This document shows, in pieces, positions 23,068 to 32,207 of a stretch of DNA of 33,742 bases; position 1 is the stretch's first letter; every line of letters begins with the position of its first letter. The position numbers were made by a program, and so were the translations under genes. Source of the stretch: Circinella minor (lineage: Eukaryota > Mucoromycota > Mucoromycetes > Mucorales > Lichtheimiaceae). Under the pieces are notes generated by a model. It did no database searches and was not told the origin of the DNA. It worked only from the letters and a program-made list of their open reading frames with translations. Location: assembly GCA_016758965.1 (NCBI GenBank), contig JAEPRB010000343.1, positions 1 through 33,742 of the forward strand, written 5' to 3'.

Positions 23068-23708
23068 ATGGAAAAGTTTAAAGAGGTGAGTTATTACTAT
23101 TAATGAATTTGTTATCTTTTGTTTATATAGATATAATTAGAAAACTTGTTCCTTTAAATTAATCAAAACAATTCTATAGAAATTGACATTATTGCGTGGT
23201 GAAGTTGAAGCTGCTAATACCCGTGCGGATGATGCTGAAGCTCGAGTGAAACAGTTAGAAGCAGAACATATACAGAAAGATCATGATTTGAGCTCATTAG
23301 AATCACGTGTGAAGCTTTTGCAAGAACAAATGGATAAAGCCGAAGTTGATCTCAAAGAATCTTCAGAGAAGTAAATATTATTATTGTATTAGGTGTACGA
23401 GAGGGTTTAGAACAGTAATAGTAGTAGTAGTAGTAGTAGTAGCTTTATCATTACTTTTATTTTTATGTGGATGATTTATGGGGGATAGTACTCTCCCCCC
23501 CTTTTTTTTCTCACTTACTGGTAGCTAATCATGATATTTTTCAAGTTTCCGTGAAGCTGATTTACGTGCAGAACAATTTGAGAAAAAATCGAATAATTTG
23601 CAACAAGAATTGGAAAATATGGAAACCAAGCATGAAGAAATGAGTCAAAAATATCAAGCGGCTAAGGCAGAAATGGATGACCTTGAACGTCAACTTGAAG
23701 GCGTTTAA
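23068..23708 (+). CDS. Tropomyosin (short form)
   Basis: Three exons (23068-23085, 23180-23370, 23546-23708) join in phase to 123 residues. The whole protein is a heptad-repeat coiled coil with the fungal tropomyosin opening MEKFKEKLTLLRGEVEAA and ending DDLERQLEGV. Tropomyosin dimers polymerise end to end along actin filaments and stabilise cables used in polarised growth and cytokinesis. Fungal tropomyosins such as S. pombe Cdc8 have about 161 residues (four actin periods of about 40). This one is about 38 shorter, and by eye the middle period is missing while both ends are kept. Exon 2 is continuously open and the introns are short (94 and 175 nt), so a missed exon is unlikely, though an alternatively used one cannot be excluded. 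Intron 2 carries a (TAG)8 microsatellite. Confidence 0.9.
23419..23442. repeat. (TAG)8 microsatellite in tropomyosin intron 2
   Basis: Eight perfect TAG units. Confidence 0.95.
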
Positions 23709-24332
23709 TAATAATGTTACTCTAGTTTTATAATCTTATTATTTTCTTGTTCTTTATTTTTACGAGCACGAGTATTAACAATAAAAAGAACTCGGTTTAC
23801 CCCCCCCATAACTCCCTTCACATAAATCCTTAAAAAATAAAGTCCGATCATTCTCTTTTCTTTTTCCTCTCTTCACCCTCGTTGGATAAATTTCACGCAT
23901 GAGTATAGGCAATTTTTATCTCACTCACAAAAAATCACACAGGATTGGGAGAACCCACTTTTTAAAGACAAAGAGAAAAAGAGAAAAGGAAAAGCATTAT
24001 TCCGCATGACGCCTATGTGCGTAAGCATGCGCAATCATGAAAAATAAAACTCCACTTTTTTTTTTCGCTTTACCCCACTTTTGCATATGTGAAACTTCGA
24101 GCTCGAAAAATGTTTTTTTTTTTTTTGTTGACAAGATCATAAAAGTGAAAAAAAAAATTGTAAAACTGCTTCTTTTTACTTCTCTTTCTTGTTTCCCCTT
24201 TTATATAATAATAACATTTTATCTTGTTCTTTTTTTTTTTTATATATATATAAACTCTTTGTTCCCTGTCCCCTTTTTCTTTTCTCAACATATATCTACC
24301 CTTAAACTCCCTTCTCCACTGAGAATCTGAAC
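23709..24332. other. Intergenic spacer, promoter of DUF202 gene
   Basis: Pyrimidine-rich and T-rich, with tracts near 24057-24066, 24113-24126 and 24230-24240. Open frames here on both strands are low-complexity and judged spurious. Confidence 0.6.
24241..24254 (+). promoter_or_regulatory. TATA-box candidate for DUF202 gene
   Basis: TATATATATATAAA lies about 80-90 bases upstream of the ATG at 24333 and is followed by a pyrimidine-rich stretch, a common fungal core-promoter layout. Confidence 0.4.
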
Positions 24333-25251
24333 ATGAATCGAAAGACTGAAGAACAAACACAGCAACAACAAGAAGTTACTATGCATCCAACGGATTCAAA
24401 TAACAGTCATACGACAAGTTTGACTCGTAACCCGAATGAGGATCATGATTCCAGTACAGATAGTTTTGAAGAAAATGATCGCGTTCATGAATTCACACCG
24501 CCATTCCTCGTTCGAACGAAATCTCGACCAGAAAAGGAGAATTTACGAAGACAATACCAAGAAAATAGAGACGAAAATAAGAGAAGATTCACCGTTTACG
24601 ATACCATTAGTCGCTTTTTTGAACGATTTTCTGCTTCGGCTTTACTTGAAAACAAGGCTGCTGTTGCTCGAGATCATTTAGGTAGAATATATTAATAATT
24701 TAACTGTTTTCCTTATTCATTTTTTTCTCTCAAAACTTTATCTAACTTTTTATACTTTTGATTATCGTAGCTAATGAACGAACATTTTTGGCGTGGTTAC
24801 GAACTTCTTTATCCTTGGTAACAGTCGGTGTTGGTAAGTTTTTTTTTTCTTTCTGTTACGTTGCAACAAAAATAACGGTTTAATTATAATAGTGCGTGTG
24901 ATTGCAGGCGTGTTTTTGGCTTGCCACACAAATCTTAATTCCTATGGTATATTGATACATTTCTCTTATTTTTCTTTTTATCTTTGGTTTATCATTATAG
25001 CTATTACACAATTATATAATCTAAATCCTTCAAATAATGCACATGCTGGAAGAGCAGTAGGCGCAACATTTGTAATTCTTAGTATTGTGTTTTTATATAT
25101 GGCCAATGCACGGTATTTTCATTCTCAAGTGTCATTGACCAAAGATCATTTTCCAGCAAGTCGAGGAGCTATTTTGTTTGGTTCAACTGCTGTACTTGCA
25201 GTTCTTATTGCTATGTTTACACTTATTGTCATTGATCAAAAGCACCACTGA
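24333..25251 (+). CDS. DUF202 (YidH-like) membrane protein
   Basis: Three exons (24333-24681, 24771-24833, 24908-25251) join in phase to 251 residues. The N-terminal 95 residues are polar, Gln/Asn/Glu-rich and presumably cytosolic. The domain begins around 105 (ENKAAVARDHL) and contains the DUF202 hallmark ANERTFLAWLRTSLSLVTVG at its start, split by both introns. Three membrane helices follow: one overlapping SLVTVGVGVFLA and running on toward the first loop, one with AVGATFVILSIVFLYMANAR, and a last one with AVLAVLIAMFTLIVI before the C-terminal DQKHH. An additional hydrophobic stretch (GILIHFSYFSFYLWFIIIAI) sits between helices 1 and 2, longer than in bacterial homologues. DUF202 is also the membrane module of yeast Vtc1. 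This protein lacks SPX or polyphosphate-polymerase domains, so a link to polyphosphate is only a possibility. Confidence 0.88.
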
Positions 25252-27924
25252 TCTAAAAGACCGAGTACTTTTTACTGTTACTATACTATTTTTAATTATT
25301 ATTATTCCAATACATGTAGATTATGAAACCACATTAATTAATTATAAGTGGAATTTTACCCATCCACTTTCCATCCACAAACTCCTATGTAATATATAAA
25401 CTTTACTAATAATACTTTTTTTTATGCCACCCCCGGAATTCTATGTATCCCCTTACATCTTCAAAAATGTTTCACCCCATGTTTACTGTCTTTTCCTTAC
25501 CCTTTCTTATAATTAACCGTCATATCAGAATACGGTTGGAATTTGCTGGATTACATCCATATACATTATAATGGGTGTGTGGGTAGACTATTTATTTCGT
25601 TTACTGTGGAATTTTTGTTTCTTTTTTGTAAAGGGTTAATAAAGAAAACCTTTTCGGCGTTAATAGTTTCCATTTCTAAACGGAACTGAGTTTGTTGTTT
25701 TGGATTTTTACCACGCCATCATTGAATCTACTTTAGGGAATTTTCGAAAATCTTGTACCAAAGGTTTTCGGGATTTCTTGTTGCCATCTACTCACGTTTC
25801 GGTGACAATGAGATCGGCATAAAAAATACTTTTTTGATCAAGTATCGCCCATATTTCAAACATGCATGTTCTAATACTACTATAATGAGAAGTGTAATGC
25901 AATGTAAATATACACATGATCAAGCAGATAAAACAAGAAACATAGTATTGCATACATATTAATATGCGAAAATTGTAAATAATAATAATTGTATGAGACA
26001 GAAACAAGAGTAGTTTTTGCTGTTTCAATTATAAAATATTTAGGCATTTTATATGTATTCATTTATTTAAAAAGATGATTAATAGATCCACATATGCGCT
26101 AATAAATGAGCCCGTAACCTTGGTAGTCTTCTTCATGTAGAGTAAAACAAAAATATGTCTTTATTTTCTTAGTTACATACAGCTGTAAATGATCGAAGTT
26201 TTGGGAAACTTCATGATGGAAATAATATATACAAGTACTAACCCAGTCAGCACGGGCACCATTCAACGATTGAATGCAACTCGGCAATATTTATGTCGAG
26301 TTACAGTTGTACTCCGATTTCTATTTTTATTCTATGGTTTTTTATGTTCCTTTTTAATTTTCAAGGATATATTTGAAAGTGCTTCTATTTTATCTGAATT
26401 AAAAAATATCATGTTATATACTCTTTTTGTTACCCTCGCATACCATTCACTGCCCTTGAGCTATTTTCCACGGCGTATTAATTTCTAAGGTGATTGATGA
26501 AATAAAAAAAAATATTAATTGTTTATAACGTAATGAAAACCTTTTTAAGAAAACATGTATATACATACTGTAAAAATACACAAATCGTAAGAAATATGAT
26601 TCAATTGTGCGATGTAACACCAGGACATTTATGGGGAGAGAAGAGACTAGGTGTTATATATCACAATTGTTCAACGTCTCTTTTCTCCTTGATCATGTCC
26701 TGGTTATAAAAAAAAAAGCAGACGGAAAAGAACTGTAACTTGTATCTACGATATTTATATACATCGATGGACACCCTTATTTTTTGTGTAACTGATAACT
26801 GGATAAAAAAAAAAAAGAACCAGTTTTGATCATGACCAGAAACAATAAAACAGCTTTGAGGGTGCTCAATTCTTCACTTACTTTAATTTATACAAGAAAT
26901 TGCTCGAAATAGTTCCCAGGTAATCTGCAGCATCATTTTATTTATATTGTTCCTATAAAGAGTACAATGTATCTGTCAAGCCTACCAGCTTCTAAAACTA
27001 CATTTTCTATCATTGCACATCAACTTTCGATTTACAGTTTTTTCTCTCAATGGTAAATCATTGTATACTTTCCAACTTTTATAATTGATATGAACCTCTC
27101 GATGGTACTAAAAATAATGAGTGAAGTTTTTTTCTTTATATCATCTGTAAAAATAAATTGGTCAAGATTTTCATAGTGATCGTTCAAGATGTAATTGACC
27201 CAAAAATCCGCACCTTTTATGCACTTGGAAATAACAAAGAGGAAAAGAAAGTAAACAATATTTTTCAAGGGTGAGTTTATGGAAAAACAAATAATACCGT
27301 CCCAGGTTAGTAAAATAATATTGAACGCATCACAGAAGTATATTATTAAGTTGTTATTAGGAATGTAGAACGTTGCTCTGATGATAATAATGATCGTCGA
27401 TTAGCATATTTATTATTATTTTTTGTTGAAAAGTTGTTTTCGACTCAAGTTTGCATATGTGGGCTATAATCGTAAAAATTGCATTTTGTTCATTATCATA
27501 CTACTATGTATGCTAAAGAAAGTAGAGTATTTTTTTTCCTTCGATGATGAGAATATTATAGAAAGAAGCAGAGGAGAAGCACCAATTTTTTTTAAGAGTA
27601 ACTATCATTATTTATGAATCTTCGGCACCTACAGGGGAAAAAAATGAAATATGATACACGTCTTCTTGTATGTGTGAGTAGCTTCTACAAGGGAAAAAAA
27701 CCATCTACACACCTAAAGGTCCAAATGTTCAAATTTGGTATTTGTTTACTTCAAGCATTAATATTATTGGCTAAAGCTTACGGATTTGTTATTTTTTGTT
27801 AGTTGGGGGTTGGATTTCAACAGGGAACCGAGTGAACTAGGGGGTCCATTGAAGATTTGGTTGATTTTCAAAATTTTCGTGTAACAAAGAATAAATTTAC
27901 ACAAAATTTTGCTAAGTCATTTAC
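25252..27924. other. Gene-poor AT-rich region before the DIRS element
   Basis: No recognisable gene. It holds an interleaved inverted-repeat cluster (26602-26703), a hairpin (27869-27911) next to the element end, and short open frames such as 26189-26488 and 27614-27802 (plus) and 27047-27268 (minus). The 27614-27802 frame looks somewhat protein-like but is unplaced. Unlike the first 16 kb, no TACGTA is seen here. Confidence 0.55.
26602..26703. repeat. Interleaved inverted repeats (P-Q-P'-Q' order)
   Basis: Arm P (26602-26621) pairs with P' (26650-26669) at 17 of 20 positions. Arm Q (26620-26647) pairs with Q' (26676-26703) at 21 of 28. The arms alternate, so both pairings together would make a pseudoknot-like fold and either alone a hairpin. 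No open frame overlaps. Its origin is unknown. Confidence 0.7.
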
Positions 27925-27952
27925 TCAAAATGTTGCCGAAGCGAAGGCTTAT

Positions 27953-28044
27953 AATGTGGTAAATACTCTCATGAGCCGCGCTTTATTTTTCATATAAATA
28001 TAATAATAAATTTCTAATCTCTTTCTTCCTTATATCTTTCAAAG
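27953..28044. repeat. DIRS left inverted terminal repeat
   Basis: Exact reverse complement of 32067-32158 over 92 bases by my reading. The outer extension 27925-27952 is unique to this end and is copied in the internal complementary region. Confidence 0.95.
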
Positions 28045-28063
28045 TAGCTAATAATAATACTAT

Positions 28064-28067
<4 letters not shown>

Positions 28068-28097
<30 letters not shown>
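28068..28097. repeat. 30-nt poly-T between recombinase stop and left repeat
   Basis: Reads as A30 on the coding strand, 17 bases after the recombinase stop codon and before the terminal repeat. It may influence transcript 3' processing or be slippage-prone replication debris. Confidence 0.9.
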
Positions 28098-28100
<3 letters not shown>

Positions 28101-28114
28101 GGTGGTGTATTGAA

Positions 28115-29374
28115 TTAAAATAAGTTTCGAATATTCTGAAACCAAGAAGTAGGGTGGGTATTTACCACATTATAAGCCTTCGCTTCGGCAACATTTTGAT
28201 TGTTAGTCGTTCCTAGAACAATCTCAGTTGCCTCCGCTCCGGCTTCCAATGTGGTAAGGTTTTCCGTAGAAAAAATTGAATTTGTTATTTGTGATCCCAA
28301 AGTAAGTGTTGTTGTTGGTTTATAATAAAAACGTTCAAAAGTTTGAGTGTTCCTACTCCAATTCGCATGTTCTTTCACTTGGTCAATGCTGTGTCCTTTT
28401 TCTACTGCCTTAGTACTGGCTGCTGAACGTATTGAATGTGGTGTGTATTTGGATGTATCAATACCTGCTTGTTTCATTATCTCTTTGACCCAATTGGCTA
28501 TTGTTGTTTCCTTTGCTGAACAAGTCTTGGTATTATCTTCAATATATGCAAGAAATAATTTGTGCTCCACTGGTAATTCGATTCTTAAATTAAACGTCCT
28601 TTCGATGAATTGGTTTAGTGTATATACAGGACAAATTGTCGGATCTTGGGCAATTCCAATGGTACATGATTTTAATTGAGTTTCTTTAGGTAGTCGAAAA
28701 TGTATTCTAGCTCCTACTAACGTGCCTTGACTGTTATATTCTAATCTTGTATCCCGGTATTGGATATTACCTATGTCTGATCTTGGTCTTGCCATGGTCG
28801 CGATGCAAAGTAAAATAATTGTTTTTTGTTGGAGTCTTGTTAGAGTGATGGTTTGGTTATTACTCAAGTGAATTTTAATATATTGAAGAACTATGTTAAT
28901 ATCCCATGTTTGCAATTGATGATCTGGTGGAACAGGTACTGGTTGATTGCGTTTTGAGCTGAAAAAATCTTGAATTAGTGGTTGGTAAGCAATAGGCTCT
29001 TTGTCAGGATGAATGTGTTTGAAAACGGATGCAATTGCCGATCGAATCGTATTCAAATGTTGGGTGCTGAAATGTTGGTTATCAGTTAAGAACGTCAAAA
29101 TGTTGTTAATGTTGTATTCTGTAAAATCCAGTTTATTTTTCTGGCACCATGTCACCCACGTTTTCCATCCATTATCATATGTCTTGCGCGTACTTGTCCT
29201 TTGTGCGTCTACTAAAAAGTTTATCGTGTCTTGTGATACCCCTGTGCTTTCCTGTGCTTGCCTGATAACAGCCATGCGACTAAAGTTGTCCTCTGATTCA
29301 ATTGGTAAAATATTGGTTTGCTCAACTTCTTCATTCCTATTATCATTGGATGCCAAAATTGGGTCGGCCACCAT
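28115..29374 (-). CDS. DIRS tyrosine recombinase (integrase)
   Basis: An uninterrupted 419-residue frame starting at a strong initiation context (ACACC-ATG-G). The catalytic set of tyrosine recombinases is visible: box-I Arg in MARPRSDI (Arg196 or Arg198), HxxR in TPHSIRS (His313, Arg316), HANW (His336, Trp339) and the nucleophile in FERFYYKP (Tyr350 most likely). The N-terminal part, with STRKTYDNGWKTWVTWC near 61-77, fits the SAM-like core-binding domain. The protein joins the circular DNA intermediate to a target. The C-terminal 60 residues are encoded by the internal complementary region, so the recombination site lies inside the recombinase gene itself. The start overlaps the end of the pol frame by 154 bases. 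All motifs are intact, so it should be active. Confidence 0.95.
   Translation of the reverse strand: MVADPILASNDNRNEEVEQTNILPIESEDNFSRMAVIRQAQESTGVSQDTINFLVDAQRTSTRKTYDNGWKTWVTWCQKNKLDFTEYNINNILTFLTDNQHFSTQHLNTIRSAIASVFKHIHPDKEPIAYQPLIQDFFSSKRNQPVPVPPDHQLQTWDINIVLQYIKIHLSNNQTITLTRLQQKTIILLCIATMARPRSDIGNIQYRDTRLEYNSQGTLVGARIHFRLPKETQLKSCTIGIAQDPTICPVYTLNQFIERTFNLRIELPVEHKLFLAYIEDNTKTCSAKETTIANWVKEIMKQAGIDTSKYTPHSIRSAASTKAVEKGHSIDQVKEHANWSRNTQTFERFYYKPTTTLTLGSQITNSIFSTENLTTLEAGAEATEIVLGTTNNQNVAEAKAYNVVNTHPTSWFQNIRNLF
28158..28257. repeat. DIRS internal complementary region (circle-junction copy)
   Basis: Bases 28158-28199 are complementary to the left end 27925-27966, and bases 28199-28257 are complementary to the right end 32149-32207. 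The two parts meet at a single shared base, which is where linear ends would be joined in the circular intermediate. Confidence 0.95.
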
Positions 29375-31305
29375 GGTGTTATGAGAACTATCCTCTCAAC
29401 TCTCTTCATCTTGATCATTTGTAACGTTGGAGGAATTAATTTCCATGGTGGGTAAGCATATAGCCCCGTTGTTGGCCAATTCTGTAGAAATGCATCCGTT
29501 GCTGCGGCTTGTGGATCTGGCCTCAAACTCCAGTAAATTGGTAGTTGTGCATTTTGCCTGGTAGCAAACATGTCGATCACTAAAGGTCCCCATCTGTTTT
29601 GAATAGTCTTGAAAAATTTGCTTGGGATCGTGCTTTCGTATAAAGGCTTCTTGATTCTTGATAATTTGTCTGCTTCCACATTGTCCACTCCTTTGATGTG
29701 TTGGTATATTACTTGAAGATTGTAATCGTTGCATATATCTTGTATCTCCACTGCTGTATTTTGTAATTGTACTGATGCCGTACCACCGGCTTTTGTTGTA
29801 TATTTGATTGATGTTTTGTTGTCCGTTAGAATCTTGATGGTTGAGTTTCTGAATTTTTCTGCATGGAGCTTCAAGGCAAATAGAATGCTCCGTAGTTCTC
29901 TTACGTTTATAGATTCTTTTACCTCTTCCTTCGTCCAGAACCCGTATGTTTGGATGATCGGTGAATGTACTCCCCAACCTGTGTCTGAACTGTCTGTGGT
30001 AATTATGATTTGAGGTTTTTTTAATGCGATTCTTTGTATGGGTAGACCATTTTTCTTTGTTAAGAAAGTTTTCCACCATGTTAACTCTTCTAGCGCTTGA
30101 TGATCCAAATGGCAAGGTCCTTCCCAATTGTATTCGTGTTTTGATAAATTTCTTGATAAGCTTCTCTGGATGTGGCGTATGTGTAATAATGCCTCTCCAA
30201 TGGCTGGAATCATTGCTGTGATCTTCCCCAGTAAACTTGCCACCCATCGACAAGTTCTTATTGTTGGTGTCATCGCCTGTCAGATTCGTTGCATTAGTTT
30301 GTTGATTTTTAATTTTGGAACTTGGATTGTCATTTTCTTGGTGTTGAATTCGAAACCCAAATACTCTTGAATATGTGATGGGTTTAATAAGCTTTTTCTT
30401 TGGTTTATGATGAACCCGAGTGACTCGAGGTGCTTTATCACTTTCTGAGCGGTTTTTTGTAGTTCTTGACGGTCTTGTGATAGAATACAAATATCGTCCA
30501 AATAATATACCATTCTTAATCCTTGTCTTCTTAATGGTTCGATGGCATATCGAAGGATTTTTGAAAAAATTCTTGGAGCGACATTTAGTCCAAAATTCAA
30601 TGTCTTGTATTGGTACACTGTACCTTGGTTTTCGAATACTAAGAATGGTCTTGAACTTGGGTGAATTGGTATCACTGTATATGCGTCTTGTAAGTCTAGT
30701 TTCACCATATAATCGTTTGGTTCTATCAAGTCTCTTAAGGCCGGGACCCCTTCCATTTTGAAGTGTTCTACTTGAATTGATTGGTTTATTCGGCGACAGT
30801 CGAGAATTGGTCGTCTCTTGGTAGCTTCTTGTAGTGTGAAAAACCGGGAAAGGTACCCTTTTGCTTTTGAATCGGTGCATTTTTCTATTATTCCTGCGTT
30901 TAAAAATTTTTCTATGGCAAAGTTTATTTCCTTTTGTTCTTCTGCTGGAATAGATCTTGTTGGTAAGTACCAGGGCTTTGGAGTCTTGGTGAATTGAATT
31001 TTGTAACCTTCTTGTATTAATTTTAATGGCCATGTTTGTTTTACAAGTTTTTTCCAATTGTGGTAAAAGTTTTTCAGACGCCCCCCTGGAAGAATCCCAT
31101 CTTCTGGAATTGAGTAATTCTGTTGTTGTTGTTGTTTTATTTGTTGTTCTTGTTGCTTCAGTTGTGGTGATGTTGATCGCGGTAATTGATGAATTACTGC
31201 TGTTGATTGTTTTCCGTGGGAGTGTTTGTGTTGGTTGTTGAAGAGGTGAAGCGGTTCCCACGGCCGTTCCCTCTCTGGTAAAAATTCCCACCGAATGGTT
31301 TTGTA
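29221..31305 (-). CDS. DIRS pol: reverse transcriptase, RNase H and C-terminal methylase-like domain, with one in-frame TGA
   Basis: The frame is open from 31305, overlaps the gag end by 110 bases and has no early ATG; it lies in the -1 frame relative to gag. Order: DIRS-type lead-in (IPEDGILPGGRLKNF; PWYLPTRSIPAEEQKEINFA), the fingers motif RRPILDCRRIN, KLDLQDAYT, the palm FGLNVAPRIFSK and the catalytic YLDD at about 30550. RNase H residues follow: Asp in ITTDSSDTGWGVH, Glu in NVRELRS and Asp in LTDNKTS. The C-terminal part has VIDMFATRQNAQLP, LYAYPPWKLI and PWWPTQFW, the segment of DIRS pol sometimes likened to adenine methylases. The frame is cut by TGA at 30280-30282 between RT and RNase H. 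The flanking codons continue in the same frame, so this is a nonsense change, a readthrough site (the next base is C) or a true split. How pol is expressed, frameshift or internal start, is not visible. Confidence 0.9.
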
Positions 31306-32041
31306 TTAGTAAATTTGGTGTAACCTCTGTAACCTCCTCTGTATCCACCTCGTCCATAAGGACGTCCTTGTTGATGGTTATTGGTGTTGTTGTAAAGTAA
31401 TCTTTGTTGGAATCTTGCATTATGTAATTCTGCCATGAATTCTTCATTAAATGTATTGTCAGTTTTTTCGTCTTCATTTGATTTTTGTTTGGTATGCATA
31501 CTTGCTGGCAACCGTAGTGCTTTTGCTGCATATTCTCTCGCGTCATTGTCTTGAAATTTTGCTTGTCCAAACCCAAAGGTTGCAAGTTTTGCAGCTTGGT
31601 CAATGGTTCCATCGAATATTTCTTTATCTTCAGGATTGGCAAATTGCATCTTGTCTTGTAAGTAATTAAGTTGTTCATAGAGTTCTGTTGTTGCTCTTGC
31701 TTGGACTCTGGTGTTCTCAGAGTATTTGTATATTGTGTTAATAACTTGGTGCGTGTCAGTCTTCCACTTCTTGAGTTCAGGAATAAGTTCCTTATTGATC
31801 TGATGTTGTCTATTCCAGTTGTCGTTCTTGTACTTGGCAACTTGTTTTTTAAATCTTGTAAATTCTTCTTTGAGTTCATATGTTGGCGTGCTATCCAGAT
31901 ACTCTGATATTTCCAATGGTAGTTCTGAACCATGTCTTTCTTCTTCTTTTCTTGTTCGTTCTTCAATTTGCAGTCTTTTAAAGAGTGCAAGTGCTTCTGC
32001 TGCAGTAACAAATCGTTCTGGTTCATTATTAGTGATATCAC
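29396..32041 (-). other. 881-codon third open frame overlapping gag and pol
   Basis: This frame is neither the gag nor the pol frame, yet has no stop from near the gag start to 22 bases before the recombinase ATG. Its translation is basic and rich in Asn, Thr, Lys, Arg and Ser with no motif I recognise. It is shifted +1 relative to gag and -1 relative to pol. Most likely it is a by-product of codon use, but the length is hard to get by chance in AT-rich DNA (see findings). I do not claim a protein product. Confidence 0.3.
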
Positions 32042-32045
32042 TCAT
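31194..32045 (-). CDS. DIRS Gag-like protein
   Basis: The first ATG at 32045 gives 283 residues and lies 21 bases inside the right terminal repeat, as usual for DIRS. Residues 1-110 are helical and charged (ERFVTAAEALALFKRL; YELKEEFTRFKKQVAKY) and likely mediate assembly. The middle contains IDQAAKLATFGFGQAK and AREYAAKALRLP. The C-terminus is an Arg-Gly-rich nucleic-acid binding tail (RGGYRGGYRGY), then NRFTSSTTNTNTPTENNQQQ. There is no CCHC zinc knuckle, consistent with DIRS Gag. An in-frame GTG at 32057 precedes the ATG but is not a likely start. The frame is intact. The product would package element RNA in the cytoplasm. Confidence 0.85.
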   Translation of the reverse strand: MSDITNNEPERFVTAAEALALFKRLQIEERTRKEEERHGSELPLEISEYLDSTPTYELKEEFTRFKKQVAKYKNDNWNRQHQINKELIPELKKWKTDTHQVINTIYKYSENTRVQARATTELYEQLNYLQDKMQFANPEDKEIFDGTIDQAAKLATFGFGQAKFQDNDAREYAAKALRLPASMHTKQKSNEDEKTDNTFNEEFMAELHNARFQQRLLYNNTNNHQQGRPYGRGGYRGGYRGYTKFTNTKPFGGNFYQRGNGRGNRFTSSTTNTNTPTENNQQQ

Positions 32046-32066
32046 AATTTTTCCCACGATGCGCGG

Positions 32067-32158
32067 CTTTGAAAGATATAAGGAAGAAAGAGATTAGAAA
32101 TTTATTATTATATTTATATGAAAAATAAAGCGCGGCTCATGAGAGTATTTACCACATT
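32067..32158. repeat. DIRS right inverted terminal repeat
   Basis: Exact reverse complement of 27953-28044. On the coding strand it is the upstream repeat and should hold the element promoter. The outer extension 32159-32207 is unique to this end and is copied in the internal region. Confidence 0.95.
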
Positions 32159-32207
32159 GGAAGCCGGAGCGGAGGCAACTGAGATTGTTCTAGGAACGAC
32201 TAACAAT

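Larger units (their letters stand above)
27925..32207 (-). mobile_element. DIRS-like tyrosine-recombinase retrotransposon
   Basis: A 4.28-kb element with every DIRS hallmark: inverted terminal repeats (27953-28044 and 32067-32158, identical over 92 bp), unequal outer extensions, and an internal complementary region (28158-28257). It also has gag, RT-RNase H and a tyrosine recombinase, all on the minus strand. The internal region equals the reverse complement of the left outer end (27925-27966) joined to that of the right outer end (32149-32207). It therefore fixes both termini to within one base and shows the sequence of the circle junction. There is no obvious target-site duplication, as expected for recombinase-mediated integration. 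Perfect terminal repeats imply a recent insertion. Gag and recombinase frames are intact; pol has one TGA stop. Order on the coding strand is repeat, gag, pol, recombinase with internal region, repeat. Confidence 0.96.

Noticed and set aside
24070..24360. 96-codon minus-strand and 97-codon plus-strand frames
   Set aside because: Both lie in the T-rich promoter of the DUF202 gene and have Lys- or Phe-rich low complexity.
26189..26488. 99-codon plus-strand open frame with hydrophobic stretches
   Set aside because: No recognisable family; hydrophobicity fits T-rich chance sequence.
27047..27268. 73-codon minus-strand frame (KGADFWVNYI and following)
   Set aside because: Looks partly protein-like but has no recognised domain or splice continuation.
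27614..27802. 62-codon plus-strand frame that looks somewhat protein-like
   Set aside because: No start context, no neighbours that extend it and no family I can name; may be a relic but not supportable.
28347..31907. Plus-strand open frames inside the DIRS element (65-125 codons)
   Set aside because: Antisense shadows of gag, pol and recombinase with no motifs.
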